Notes: generated from the sequence alone by a model not told the origin. 64,000 bases of DNA from Anaerocolumna cellulosilytica (GCF_014218335.1 NZ_AP023367.1:2357501-2421500), one strand, 5' to 3'. Counted from the stretch's first letter, positions 7,390 to 17,953 are shown. Translations and numbers: made by a program.

Positions 7390-10300
7390 ATGAAAAAAAT
7401 GAAAAGAATAGTAGCATTTATGATATGCTTTACAATAATTTTGAGTGATTTGACAGTCCCGAGTATCGCTAAAGGAGCATCTACTGTCCCGAAAGAAACA
7501 AAACAAGTCAGGGTATATGGAAACATATTTTACAATATAAATGAGAATGGGAGTAATAGTTCTAAGATTGTAAGAAAACAATTAAACGAGTACCCATTTA
7601 ATCTATATTACTCCAATACTGCCGGAGAGACGAAGAGCTTTGAGTTAAAAACCGATGGGAATGGAGATTACAGCTTTTTACTTAAAGATAGTAAAGGAAT
7701 TAAAAAGACCTGGATTCAAATTGAATCTAAGAATGCAGCAGTTCTAGTTACTTCTAACATTTTAAAGAAAGGAAAAGCATTCAAATCTTTAGTATTCGAA
7801 AGCAGGAAGAAAACAGTGCCAAAAGGTTCTTCTAGTCTTCAGATGAACATCAATATATATAGTCCGGACGTTAAAGGAGCTATCAATATTGCAAGGGTAA
7901 TTAAGGATGCAAGAGGCTTTGCTCAGAATGAAATGGGAATACAAGTACCTCCTGTTCTCGTTCTATGGAAGCCTGGCTATGGAGATGATTCTTATGCAAT
8001 CAATGAAACTATCTCTGGAAATACGGTTGGTGGGATAGTTTTATCGGGGAAAGATAATGATGAAAGAGATGAAAGTGTTATTGTACATGAATATGGACAT
8101 TGGGTATATGGTACTTTAAGAGAGGATGGAAGGTTTGCATGGGGAGATCATAGTAGTTCAAATAAAATTGATGCAAGGTTAGCATATTCAGAAGGGTTAG
8201 CTACCTTTTTTGGACAGGCATTTTTGGATAATGAATATTATGTAGATAAAGGGAACGCTAATTCTGGTCTTGCCTACAGTTTAGAAAATCTTCCGAGTAA
8301 TTTTCCATCCGGTGAGAAAAATGAAGCTCATGTAGCGTCTGTCCTTTGGGATACGATAGATACCTATAATACCAACGAATCCTGGGACAATGTTGCGGAA
8401 GACCTTGGAAAGGTATTAAGTAGAAATGCTGATGTAGTACGACAGTCTGATATATATATTGGCTCTATCAAGGATCCAATTCACACTTTTCTAATATATA
8501 ATTGTACAATTCGGGATTTCTATAATAAATATGTTGAAAGTGAAATTCGAAAAAATTCTCAAGAAGCATTGGATTTCTGGACCATATTTGAAAAAAATGA
8601 TATGCAATACGATGATGAAAAGCCAACCATTAGTCTTAAGGACAATAAGAAGATTTATGTTATCAATAATAATATGAATTCTATCAGTGTGAATCTATAT
8701 GATAACGTTACTGTAGCAAAGGCGGAGTTTTATATCAACGGTAAAAAAACCAATACATACAGAAACCCTGCCAGTAATTTAGTATACAGTATACCTAAAT
8801 CCGAATTAAAGAAAGGGCTCAATAAGCTGACTATAAAAGCATATGACCATGCCGGTAATTATGTATCAAGCGAAGCGTCCTTAGCTAAGAATGTGTTCCC
8901 AACAAAGGATTTCTATAAGATTTCAATAGGCAATGCCAATGTCGATTTAAGCAATGTTTCCTACAGAACTCCTTATTCCGTAGAATACATTGATTTATTT
9001 CTGGAAGATGATGATACGCCTTCAACTCTTTCAGGGAATATGTTTTCCTTACTGGAAATCGGTGCAGCATCACTTGATGAACAACTCACCGATGAAATAC
9101 AGGAAGCTGAGACGCCAGAAGATATCCCTTTCTCAGAGACAATGTATGAAATAGCGGAGACCTATGCACTTACGAATGCTAGAGAAGAATATGGGTTAAT
9201 AGGGCAGGATGAAATATCACAAATACATACCTTTGAGGTTGAGAATGGGAATGACTATGGGTTGCTGGTGGACGATACATTGGGAGATTTCGAAATTACC
9301 CTTACTTCACCTGATGGAACTCAATATACCAACACATCCCTAGAGGAAATACCGGAAGTTGAAACATCGGAAGGTGAATTACCTGCACAAGAAGATTTAC
9401 AAAACCAATACATACTGAACTTAGGGACAAGCGGATTTATGATGTTTCAACCGGAAGCCGGTGTTTGGAGTTATACCATTAAGAATCTGGGCACAGAGAG
9501 TAATTACCATGCAGGAATCTTTACAAAGTTATCAGCTCCTACGATTACCAATGAAAGCGAACTTTTAAATATCCAAGACGGTTCCCTGGTGGAATTACAG
9601 GCCAATATTGCTACAGGCAGTGCGATTAGTATTCAATTAACCGGAGAAAACAGTGGAATAGAAGTAGTGGATAGCATTGAGGTAGATGCTAAAAATAATG
9701 GTAATTTTTCATATACATTTGAAGCTTTGCCGGATGATACTTATAATGTGGAGCTTTACATTACAGAGGATGGAAGAAAAGTTAGCTGGTCTAAGGAAGC
9801 TGACATTGTTGTTGATTCCTCAGTACCTGAAATTATTTTAGATGATGATTATGAGTTTTATACCTATTCTGATATTGCAGTAGTACAGGGTATTGCTAGA
9901 AATGCTGCCGAAGTTTCTGTTTCTCTAAATGGGGAGGGTGTTGTGGTTAACAGCGGTAGCAAGGATGAATTTACCTTTGGTACGGACTGGCTGAACCTGC
10001 AACCCGGTAATAACGCTGTGGTAATCATAGCAAAAACCAAGACCGGTAAGACGGCAGTGAAAGAGGTGACTTTATTCTCAGATACCAGTGATGAAGGTGA
10101 AGAAGAGGCAAATCTGCCGGTTATTGAAAGCGTATTGTTTAATGGAAAAGAAGAAAGTACCATTCATAATAGTGCAGAAATTGGGGTAAAACTTGCCAAC
10201 AAGGAGTTAAGTAATTATAAAGTTTATGCAATATATAATAGTAAAAAATATGATTTTATTCCTACTGGGAATCATTTTACTCTGAATTTTAATCCGGAGG

Positions 10301-13300
10301 AGGAAAGTGGTAATTACTATATAACCATTTATGCGGAAAGTAAATGGCAGATGAGTGATAAGAAGGAAATAGAATTAACTGTTATTAAAAATGATGGAAA
10401 GATTTATGTGAAAAGCCGTCCGGAAGACATTAATATAGAAGAAGGCGAAACAGCGACCTTAAATATCAGTGATATTATTGGTGGCACCAATTACGAGATA
10501 CAGTCAGATGTTGGAAACATTCAGAATGGACAATGGAAGTATACCCCTGAGTTACCAGGTATGTATGAGGTTAATTTTATCGTCAGCAAGGATGAGACGT
10601 TGTTAACTGTAACCTTTGATGTAATCGTTGATCAATCGGTAGGGTTCAAACTGAAGTTAAATCCTAACGGGGGAAACCTTAGTAATAATACCAAGTATGT
10701 ATACTATGACCAGATATATGGTGTTTTACCAACGCCGGCTAGAGTTGGATATACCTTTGATGGCTGGTACACTCAGGCAGAGGGTGGTGAAAAAGTCGAT
10801 TCAGCTAAGATTGTTACAATAGAGGATGCAAGAACCTTGTACGCTCATTGGAAGGGGATTACGATTGCTGTGAATCTGAATGCCAATGGTGGTACGGTAA
10901 ATCCTATTTCTGCAAAGGTGGTCTATGGTAGTGAGTATGGGGAGCTGCCTGTACCTTATAGAGAAAATTATTTCTTTAATGGATGGTACACTGCCATGAG
11001 TGGAGGCACGCTTGTTACGGATAATACCTTAGTAAAGGTAACTTCAACCCAGTACCTATATGCACGATGGACATCAAAAACCTATTCAATAACCTTAAAT
11101 CCCGATGTAGGTACGGTTACTCCGACAACTAAGCAGGTTACTCATGGAAAGACATATGGTACACTTCCCTCTGCGATAAAAGCAGGCTATACCTTTGGCG
11201 GATGGTTCACAGAACTGGCAGGTGATGTAGAAGTAACCGAAAACACAGAGGTTGTAAGCAAGTCACAGCACGCCTTATATGCCAAGTGGAATCCTATTTA
11301 TTACACGATATATTTTAATAGTAACGGTGGATTAGTAGATAAAGATTCCAAAGAAGTAACGTACGGGCAATCTTATGGTGAGCTGCCGGTACCGGAACGG
11401 GAGAACTTTGAATTCATCGGTTGGTATACTCTTCCGGTCGGAGGTACTGAAATTACAGTAGAATCAACGGTTAACATTACGACAGAAACCATGCTTTACG
11501 CAAGGTGGTCAGGTGTTACGGTAATGGCAAAGCTGGAGGCTAACGGAGGTACCGTTTCCAGTGATTTTAAGCAGGTATTTTATGGAGGCAGATATGGCAC
11601 ACTGCCAACTCCCCAAAGAGAAGGCTATATATTTGATGGGTGGTATCTGGTAAAAGAGGGTGGACAAAAGTTAACAGAAAGTACCAGAGTTAATGACTTG
11701 AAGGAGCATACTTTATATGCCCATTGGTCAAAGTTTGACTACAGAGTTAATTTTAATGCGAATGGAGGAGGCGTTTCTCCGGCTAATAAAACATTACCAT
11801 ATAACACACCCTATGGTACACTTCCTACCCCAACCAGAGGAGGACATACCTTTCTTGGCTGGTATACTTCCTTGTCAGAGGATGCCAAGCCAGTGTATTC
11901 CGATACTATTTTTAAGAGCTCATCAGACCAAACGTTATATGCACATTGGAAGCCCAATGAATATAAAGTCTGGTTGAATGGTAATGGTGTAAAACTTAAT
12001 AAAGATTCTATAACTTTGACCTATGGGCAAGCTTATGGTGAATTACCGGTACTTCAATTAAAAAACTATACCTTTAATGGATGGTACACACAACCGTCAG
12101 GTGGATACATCATTAATCCGGCGCAGATATATAACTGGAATTGTGACCAAACGATCTACGCACAGTGGTCAGGTAAGGAGTATACCGTATCTTTTGAACT
12201 AGAAGGTGGAACTAGTGGTATAAGTCAAATAAAGGTGAATTACGGACAGGCCTATGTGAATTTACCAGTACCATATCGTCTGGGTTATACTTTTGCAGGC
12301 TGGTTTACAACCAGAGACGGTAATAAAATGGTTATTAACACGGATATAGTAAGAATGACGGAAGACCAGACGTTATATGCCCGTTGGGAAGTAATGAAAC
12401 CTACGGTAACCTTCCAAGCCAATGGCGGTATGATGGTCGTAAATGGAGAGAGTGTCCCAAGCTATAATACGAATGTAGCATATGGAGGTACTTATGGAAC
12501 ATTATATACTCCAGTAAGAGATGGATTTACGTTTACAGGTTGGTATACAATACATAACAATACGGAGATTTTAGTAACCCCTGGTTATACCAATCAGACA
12601 ACTACATCACATATGGTATATGCAAAGTGGATTGCTAACTCCTATGAAGTGAATTTTATGGCAGAGGATAATGAGTCAATCTTGTCTTCTATGAAAGTAA
12701 CCTATGGATATAGTTATGGGAACTTACCCACTCCGACAAAAGAACATTTTACCTTTAATGGATGGTATACGAAGCCAGAGGGCGGAGAGTTAATAAATAA
12801 TACATCAGTTGTGAAAATAGTAGCACCGCAAAACCTGTATGCGCGATGGCTTGGTAATTATGTAAAGGTTAATTTTAATGGTAATGGAGGTTCTGTTTCC
12901 AGCGCAAGCAGTTTGATAAGATATCAAAGTGATTATGGTTATTTACAGATCCCCTCAAGAGTGGGGTATGACTTCAAAGGCTGGTATACAGAACCGGCTG
13001 GCGGAACGAAAATTACGGAATTGAGTAAAGTAAATACGACAGAGGAACACACCCTGTACGCCCAATGGAATCTAACAAAGATAACGGTAACCTTAGATTA
13101 TGGCTTCGATGGAAAAAGCAGTACAATGACTATGTATTATGATCGTGCAATGGGTAGTATACCTGCCCCGGAGAGACCTGGATACCGATTTGATGGATGG
13201 TTTGCACGATATGCGGATAAGGCTGTTACAGCAGAAACTGTTGTTAATACAACCGTAGATTTCACCTTATATGGGAAATGGACAGGTAATAGTTATCAGG

Positions 13301-15744
13301 TATATCTGGATGCAAATGGAGGAAGTGTAGTTCAGAATAACTATACGGTTACCAATGGTAATAGTTACAATGCAATATTAGTAAACCCGTACAGACAAGG
13401 CTTTACCTTCGGAGGCTGGTATACCGAGAGAAGCGGAGGAATGCTTATAAATTCAGGTTCGTATGCAAATCTGACCAGTGATACAACACTATATGCCCAT
13501 TGGCTAGAGGATACCTATCGGATTTATTTTTATCCAAATGGCGGTTCACTTCCCTATCTTAATACAACGGTTAATAAGGACGAATTATTCAGTGATTTTC
13601 CGACACCAACCAAAACGGGCTATTCATTTGAAGGCTGGTATACTAATTATAGACTCGACACACCCGTATATTATACAACAGGCCTTAGTAATCTCTATGC
13701 GAAATGGACGCCAAATAGTTACACTGTTCATTTTGATGCCAATAGCGGAAAAGTTTCCACCTCTGTTAAGAGTGTCAACTATGAAACAGCCTATGGAGAA
13801 CTGCCAACACCAACGAAGAAAGGACATCTATTTCTTGGATGGTATACACAAAAGGTTGGTGGGAATGTGATAACTGCTGCTTCTACAATGTATGAGACTA
13901 AAAATAGTACACTTTATGCCCAATGGAGCGGTGCGGCTGTTACGGTTTCCTATGACTCAAATGGAGGAAGTGTGATAAACTCAACTAAAACAGTTTATTA
14001 TGAGCAAACCTATGGGGGATTACCCACTCCAACTAGGACAGGCTATACCTTTGATGGTTGGTCTACTGCAATTAGTGAAGGTACATTAATTGATTCTAGC
14101 AGTATTGTAGAAAATGAGGAAGAACATACCTTATATGCCCAGTGGCGTCCGATAACTCCAACTATAAACTTAAATCCGATTGGTGGAACAGTTCTTGAAA
14201 ATGGAATAAAAGTCAATATTTCATCAGTCATTAGAACCTATGGTGATACCTATGGTATACTGCCTGTAGCATCAAAAGCCGGGTATATATTTGATGGTTG
14301 GTATATGTCAACTACAGGAAAGGATAAGATAACAGAAGAGACCATAGTAACTGCTACAAGCTCCGTAACACTTTATGCACATTGGACAGCCGTTGAAAAT
14401 GTAGTAGCATTTCATCCAATGGGAGGAATACTGCAAGAGCAATCAAAAACACTTAAAGTAACCTATGACAGTTTATATGGCACACTACCTATACCAGAAA
14501 AAACAGGATATACCTTTTTGGGGTGGTTTACAGAGGAAAATGGCGGAGCGATAATTATTAATAACACGCGGGTTACCATTCTTGGCAACCAGCAGTTATA
14601 TGCAAGATGGCAAAGAAAGACCTATAGTATTAACTTTGATGGTAATGGTGGAATATTTTTTGAAAAAAACAAGCAATATCCAGTCATTCCTAAATATATA
14701 TTATTCGAAGCGGATTATGGTACACTTCCTACGCCAACTCGAACTGGTTATCAATTTGAAGGATGGTTTACCAGTAAAGAAGAGGGAGAAGAAGTATTCT
14801 TCCATACGAAAATGAAAGAACCATATAGCGGAACAGTTTATGCTCGATGGAGGGCAACTTCCTATGATGTAACACTTGTTTCTGACGGAGGCCCAGTTGG
14901 ATTAACGAAACAGGTGATGGTTAATGGAACTTATGGGGAACTCCCCACGCCCGAAAGAGCATATTATAGTTTTAATGGTTGGTTTACAGCAACAGTGGGT
15001 GGCAATAGGATAACCCAGGAATCAAAATATGAATATTCTTCCTCCTCCACATTGTATGCACAGTGGAAGCCTGACACATTTACAGTTACATTAGACCCGA
15101 ATGGAGGCAGTGTTACCACAGAGAGTATTAAGGTTGTATATGAAGGAACATACGGTAGCTTGCCCACTCCTACACGTAAAAACTATACTTTTGTTGGCTG
15201 GTATACCAGTGCCGAGGATGGTAAAAACGTATGGTCCGGTACAATTTTAACAGTACCTGCTGATATAACTATATATGCCCGGTGGAATCCAAACCCATAT
15301 GCCCTTACCTATCATGCAAATGGCGGATCTGTTTATCCTAATTCTAAATTAATTGTTAATAATGAAAATTATGGAGACTTGCCTATACCCACCTATTTCG
15401 GGTATCTATTTGAAGGGTGGTATACAGACTCTTCCAGTGGAGAATTGATAACAAACGCAGACTTGGTAAATGTTACGGAGGCACAAAAAATATATGCCCA
15501 ATGGAGAGTTAAAAATCCTACCATTACTTTTAATCCCAACGGAGGAAAAGTTGATACTCCCACTAAGATAGTAACGTATAAAGGTACATATGGTGAATTG
15601 CCAGTACCTGAATTATCTAATTGCAGCTTTGAAGGTTGGTATACAGCCCAAACCGGTGGAACTAAGATTATTGAGAATACACCAGTAAACATAGCCGATT
15701 CTCAAACCTTGTATGCCCGTTGGAAAGCAAATAATATACGATAG
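7390..15744 (+). CDS. Giant secreted metalloprotease-like protein with 23 Flg_new/InlB repeats
   Basis: 2784 aa from the ATG behind CAGGTGGG; an earlier in-frame ATG at 7375 lacks a ribosome site. A signal peptide lies at about residues 1-30 (MKKMKRIVAFMICFTIILSD). A beta-rich domain follows at 35-125 (VRVYGNIFYNINENGS). The protease-like domain at about 150-420 carries HEYGH at 233-237 and a candidate third zinc ligand, Glu268, in YSEGLATFFG. This is a gluzincin-like pattern whose exact family I cannot name. Ig-like and linker domains follow to about 1080. From there to the C-terminus come 23 repeats of about 70 residues, each ending near TLYAxW, of the Listeria-Bacteroides (Flg_new) type. 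There is no LPXTG motif and no C-terminal membrane anchor, so it is probably released or held non-covalently. The truncated gene starts upstream all derive from this gene. Confidence 0.85.
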   Translation: MKKMKRIVAFMICFTIILSDLTVPSIAKGASTVPKETKQVRVYGNIFYNINENGSNSSKIVRKQLNEYPFNLYYSNTAGETKSFELKTDGNGDYSFLLKDSKGIKKTWIQIESKNAAVLVTSNILKKGKAFKSLVFESRKKTVPKGSSSLQMNINIYSPDVKGAINIARVIKDARGFAQNEMGIQVPPVLVLWKPGYGDDSYAINETISGNTVGGIVLSGKDNDERDESVIVHEYGHWVYGTLREDGRFAWGDHSSSNKIDARLAYSEGLATFFGQAFLDNEYYVDKGNANSGLAYSLENLPSNFPSGEKNEAHVASVLWDTIDTYNTNESWDNVAEDLGKVLSRNADVVRQSDIYIGSIKDPIHTFLIYNCTIRDFYNKYVESEIRKNSQEALDFWTIFEKNDMQYDDEKPTISLKDNKKIYVINNNMNSISVNLYDNVTVAKAEFYINGKKTNTYRNPASNLVYSIPKSELKKGLNKLTIKAYDHAGNYVSSEASLAKNVFPTKDFYKISIGNANVDLSNVSYRTPYSVEYIDLFLEDDDTPSTLSGNMFSLLEIGAASLDEQLTDEIQEAETPEDIPFSETMYEIAETYALTNAREEYGLIGQDEISQIHTFEVENGNDYGLLVDDTLGDFEITLTSPDGTQYTNTSLEEIPEVETSEGELPAQEDLQNQYILNLGTSGFMMFQPEAGVWSYTIKNLGTESNYHAGIFTKLSAPTITNESELLNIQDGSLVELQANIATGSAISIQLTGENSGIEVVDSIEVDAKNNGNFSYTFEALPDDTYNVELYITEDGRKVSWSKEADIVVDSSVPEIILDDDYEFYTYSDIAVVQGIARNAAEVSVSLNGEGVVVNSGSKDEFTFGTDWLNLQPGNNAVVIIAKTKTGKTAVKEVTLFSDTSDEGEEEANLPVIESVLFNGKEESTIHNSAEIGVKLANKELSNYKVYAIYNSKKYDFIPTGNHFTLNFNPEEESGNYYITIYAESKWQMSDKKEIELTVIKNDGKIYVKSRPEDINIEEGETATLNISDIIGGTNYEIQSDVGNIQNGQWKYTPELPGMYEVNFIVSKDETLLTVTFDVIVDQSVGFKLKLNPNGGNLSNNTKYVYYDQIYGVLPTPARVGYTFDGWYTQAEGGEKVDSAKIVTIEDARTLYAHWKGITIAVNLNANGGTVNPISAKVVYGSEYGELPVPYRENYFFNGWYTAMSGGTLVTDNTLVKVTSTQYLYARWTSKTYSITLNPDVGTVTPTTKQVTHGKTYGTLPSAIKAGYTFGGWFTELAGDVEVTENTEVVSKSQHALYAKWNPIYYTIYFNSNGGLVDKDSKEVTYGQSYGELPVPERENFEFIGWYTLPVGGTEITVESTVNITTETMLYARWSGVTVMAKLEANGGTVSSDFKQVFYGGRYGTLPTPQREGYIFDGWYLVKEGGQKLTESTRVNDLKEHTLYAHWSKFDYRVNFNANGGGVSPANKTLPYNTPYGTLPTPTRGGHTFLGWYTSLSEDAKPVYSDTIFKSSSDQTLYAHWKPNEYKVWLNGNGVKLNKDSITLTYGQAYGELPVLQLKNYTFNGWYTQPSGGYIINPAQIYNWNCDQTIYAQWSGKEYTVSFELEGGTSGISQIKVNYGQAYVNLPVPYRLGYTFAGWFTTRDGNKMVINTDIVRMTEDQTLYARWEVMKPTVTFQANGGMMVVNGESVPSYNTNVAYGGTYGTLYTPVRDGFTFTGWYTIHNNTEILVTPGYTNQTTTSHMVYAKWIANSYEVNFMAEDNESILSSMKVTYGYSYGNLPTPTKEHFTFNGWYTKPEGGELINNTSVVKIVAPQNLYARWLGNYVKVNFNGNGGSVSSASSLIRYQSDYGYLQIPSRVGYDFKGWYTEPAGGTKITELSKVNTTEEHTLYAQWNLTKITVTLDYGFDGKSSTMTMYYDRAMGSIPAPERPGYRFDGWFARYADKAVTAETVVNTTVDFTLYGKWTGNSYQVYLDANGGSVVQNNYTVTNGNSYNAILVNPYRQGFTFGGWYTERSGGMLINSGSYANLTSDTTLYAHWLEDTYRIYFYPNGGSLPYLNTTVNKDELFSDFPTPTKTGYSFEGWYTNYRLDTPVYYTTGLSNLYAKWTPNSYTVHFDANSGKVSTSVKSVNYETAYGELPTPTKKGHLFLGWYTQKVGGNVITAASTMYETKNSTLYAQWSGAAVTVSYDSNGGSVINSTKTVYYEQTYGGLPTPTRTGYTFDGWSTAISEGTLIDSSSIVENEEEHTLYAQWRPITPTINLNPIGGTVLENGIKVNISSVIRTYGDTYGILPVASKAGYIFDGWYMSTTGKDKITEETIVTATSSVTLYAHWTAVENVVAFHPMGGILQEQSKTLKVTYDSLYGTLPIPEKTGYTFLGWFTEENGGAIIINNTRVTILGNQQLYARWQRKTYSINFDGNGGIFFEKNKQYPVIPKYILFEADYGTLPTPTRTGYQFEGWFTSKEEGEEVFFHTKMKEPYSGTVYARWRATSYDVTLVSDGGPVGLTKQVMVNGTYGELPTPERAYYSFNGWFTATVGGNRITQESKYEYSSSSTLYAQWKPDTFTVTLDPNGGSVTTESIKVVYEGTYGSLPTPTRKNYTFVGWYTSAEDGKNVWSGTILTVPADITIYARWNPNPYALTYHANGGSVYPNSKLIVNNENYGDLPIPTYFGYLFEGWYTDSSSGELITNADLVNVTEAQKIYAQWRVKNPTITFNPNGGKVDTPTKIVTYKGTYGELPVPELSNCSFEGWYTAQTGGTKIIENTPVNIADSQTLYARWKANNIR
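10630..15732 (+). repeat. Array of 23 Flg_new / InlB B-type protein repeats
   Basis: In-frame repeats of roughly 65-80 codons. The consensus starts with a strand such as V-x-F-x-x-NGG, continues with YG-x-LPTP-x-R-x-GYTFDGWYT, and closes with TLYAHW or a variant. Copies are clearly related in protein but differ strongly in DNA and in length, so this is an old protein repeat, not a recent tandem DNA duplication. Such beta-grasp repeats occur in surface and secreted proteins of Firmicutes and usually act as stalks or adhesive spacers. Confidence 0.85.
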
Positions 15745-15784
15745 AAATCTAAATAGTAATTAGAAAATCAAAATAACAACAAAT

Positions 15785-15826
15785 AAAGAACTGACAGCCA
15801 AATTACGAACCGGCTGTCAGTTCTTT
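15785..15826 (+). terminator. Terminator after the large secreted protein
   Basis: A 15-base perfect inverted repeat (AAAGAACTGACAGCC / GGCTGTCAGTTCTTT) with a 12-base loop, 41 bases after the stop codon. The 3' arm ends in TTCTTT rather than a long T run, but the stem is strong and the A/T flanks are roughly symmetrical. Confidence 0.75.
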
Positions 15827-16000
15827 AGATTACTGAATTAAATATTTGATTTCTGTGATAGTGTCATAATATAGTTCCTCATTCCACCATTTATAAGTAT
15901 AAAAAATGAAATTCCTATAAAATGATTCTATACAGTTATAAGTATATGATATATGCAATCTGAAAAAGGATATTATACATGGAAGCAAAAAGAACAGTCA

Positions 16001-16009
16001 TGCTATAAT
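16001..16009 (+). promoter_or_regulatory. Extended -10 promoter upstream of the GH9 gene
   Basis: TGCTATAAT is a perfect extended -10 element. No good -35 is present at 17 bases upstream, as expected for extended -10 promoters. Transcription from here would give a leader of about 180 bases containing the paired elements at 16025-16129. The 15827-16000 stretch before it holds nothing else that I can support. Confidence 0.45.
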
Positions 16010-16024
16010 GAGGTATGTTTAAAT

Positions 16025-16129
16025 TAGGTATTTGTAAAGCAGTTATTCGATGCGATGGAACCTGTCAACATCACCGAAAATAGGTTCCGATGCCGTGGCA
16101 AGTCACCTTTATTTTGGTGAAGTTACCTA
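16025..16129 (+). ncRNA. Structured 5' leader, possible riboswitch-like element
   Basis: Three nested or adjacent stems can be drawn by eye. P1 is TAGGTA (16025-16030) with TACCTA (16124-16129). P2 is GGAACCT (16057-16063) with AGGTTCC (16082-16088). P3 is TCACC (16103-16107) with GGTGA (16116-16120). A second identical TCACC at 16071-16075, inside the P2 loop, could compete for GGTGA and give an alternative fold. It does not match any riboswitch consensus I can recall. It lies between the extended -10 promoter and the GH9 ribosome site, so a cis-regulatory role for that gene is inferred. Confidence 0.4.
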
Positions 16130-16198
16130 CATACTTCTTCTAAATTAAGAATGTCGCAATTGTCTATTATTTAACTTAGGAAGGGGCGTGGCTATTTT

Positions 16199-17848
16199 AT
16201 GGGATTAGTAAGAATAAATCAAATGGGCTATAAACCGGATAGTCCAAAGCAATTAGTATATGTTGGAAAAGAAACAGAATTTAATATTTATCAGAGTGAG
16301 ACAGACAAGGTTGTATACACAGGCAGATTGTCTGAGAGCAGGTGGGATAAGGCAGGTGAGGAAACAATTTGTGTTGGCGAGTTTGGGGATTTGAAAGAAA
16401 GAGGCAATTATTATATAAAAATTGGAGAAAAGAAATCCTTGACTTTTACGATATCTGATAATCAACCACAGTTATGTACGGATGTTTTATTAAAAGCCTT
16501 TTATTTTCAGAGGTGTGGAATGGAGCTTACAAAAGAATATGCAGGTTCTTGGAAACACGGGAGGTGTCATACAGATTTCGCTTATATAGTTTCACCAGAT
16601 ATAGAAAAGCTTATAAAAGAATCACCTGAAACACTAGAGCGTATTGACGTAACCGGCGGATGGCATGATGCTGGAGATTATGGAAAGTATACAGTTGCGG
16701 CAGCCATTGCAGTAGCTGATTTGTTGTTAGCCTACGAAGAGTATACCAATGCTTTCAGGCATATGATTGGAATACCAGAGAGTAAGCTTATAGGAGATGA
16801 TTTACTTTATGAAGTAAAGTATGAATTAGATTTTATGTTGAAAATGCAAAAATCCGATGGAAGTGTTTATTCCAAAGTAACTACCAGATTTTTTCCGGGA
16901 ATGATTATGCCTGAAATGGATACGGCACCCATGCTGCTATTTGATATATCAACACCTGCAACAGGTGATTTTGCAGCAGTTATGGCTCTAGCTGCAAGGA
17001 TTTATCATGTATTTGACAAAAGTTATGCAGATATCTGTTTGGAAGCAGCGAAGAGAGCCTACAAATGGCTAAAGAAAAATCCAGAACCTAAATTATTTAA
17101 AAATCCTCCGAATGTATTGTCTGGTGAATATGGCGATACGTGTGACTTGGATGAACGTTACTGGGCGGCAGCGGAACTGTATCGAACTACCGGAGAAGAG
17201 GAATACCATAAAGAGTTTTTAAACTATTATCCGCTAGTAAAGAATAGGGTGGCATTCGGATGGGCAGAAGTAGGCGGCTATGGCACGATTGCATATTTGT
17301 TTAGTAAGAGGAAAAATGATTCCAAGATACTTGAATCAATGAAATTAGAGTGGCTGGCACATTCCGATATGCTGGCTAAAAGAAGTTACGAGAATGGATA
17401 TGGAATTACGCTGGGGTTTGATGAGTATAAGTGGGGAAGTACCATGCTTTTACTAAATCAGGCCAGACAATTAATCATCGCAGAACGCTTGTTAAAAGAG
17501 AATTGTTATCATACGATTATACATCGTAACTGGGATTATTTATTGGGTATGAATCCAATGGATATTTCATACGTAACAGGCCTTGGGGAGAATGCGGTTA
17601 TGAAGCCCCATCACCGGCCATCGGATGCGGATGGTGTACTAGAACCGGTGCCGGGGTTGGTATCCGGTGGTCCTTGCTCTGGACTTTTAGACGAAGTGGC
17701 GAAAAAAAGGTGTGTTGGACAGCCACCTGCAAAATGCTTTGTTGATGATACACAAAGCTACACCACTAATGAGATAACCATATACTGGAATTCACCTGCG
17801 GTATATGTTGGTGCGTACATCAGTACATACAACGAACATATCAGGTGA
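16199..17848 (+). CDS. Cytosolic glycoside hydrolase family 9 (cellodextrin-active type)
   Basis: 549 aa. Residues 1-90 form the Ig-like N-terminal domain common in GH9 (VRINQMGYKPDSPKQLVYVG), and the (alpha/alpha)6 catalytic domain follows. Asp157 and Asp160 in HDAGDYGKY fit the catalytic base region and Glu525 in TTNEITIYWNSP fits the acid. Both GH9 signatures are present (TGLGENAVMKPHHRP and the FVDDTQSY...E..T...NS pattern). There is no signal peptide, so it should act in the cytosol on imported cello- or gluco-oligosaccharides rather than on polymer cellulose. It stands alone between two terminators. The ribosome site AGGAAGGGG is somewhat far from the ATG. Confidence 0.9.
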   Translation: MGLVRINQMGYKPDSPKQLVYVGKETEFNIYQSETDKVVYTGRLSESRWDKAGEETICVGEFGDLKERGNYYIKIGEKKSLTFTISDNQPQLCTDVLLKAFYFQRCGMELTKEYAGSWKHGRCHTDFAYIVSPDIEKLIKESPETLERIDVTGGWHDAGDYGKYTVAAAIAVADLLLAYEEYTNAFRHMIGIPESKLIGDDLLYEVKYELDFMLKMQKSDGSVYSKVTTRFFPGMIMPEMDTAPMLLFDISTPATGDFAAVMALAARIYHVFDKSYADICLEAAKRAYKWLKKNPEPKLFKNPPNVLSGEYGDTCDLDERYWAAAELYRTTGEEEYHKEFLNYYPLVKNRVAFGWAEVGGYGTIAYLFSKRKNDSKILESMKLEWLAHSDMLAKRSYENGYGITLGFDEYKWGSTMLLLNQARQLIIAERLLKENCYHTIIHRNWDYLLGMNPMDISYVTGLGENAVMKPHHRPSDADGVLEPVPGLVSGGPCSGLLDEVAKKRCVGQPPAKCFVDDTQSYTTNEITIYWNSPAVYVGAYISTYNEHIR

Positions 17849-17917
17849 TTTACAGCATTCCGAAAATGTAGTTTTAGGATGCACCTATAAAACTAAATCA
17901 ACGATAAGAGTTTTTTG

Positions 17918-17953
17918 CCGGTACATAATAATTGATTATGTACCGGATTTTTT
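17918..17953 (+). terminator. Strong intrinsic terminator after the GH9 gene
   Basis: An 11-base perfect stem (CCGGTACATAA / TTATGTACCGG) with a 7-base loop is followed by ATTTTTTA. It separates the GH9 gene from the PKS operon. The 17954-18140 stretch is very AT-rich with no gene. Confidence 0.9.

Noticed and set aside
10630-15732. The repeat-rich region as a CRISPR array or recent DNA satellite
   Set aside because: The repeats are divergent protein repeats inside one open reading frame, with no identical DNA repeats or regular spacers.
16199-17848. A secreted cellulosomal or extracellular endoglucanase
   Set aside because: There is no signal peptide, dockerin or carbohydrate-binding module; the protein begins directly with the N-terminal Ig-like domain.
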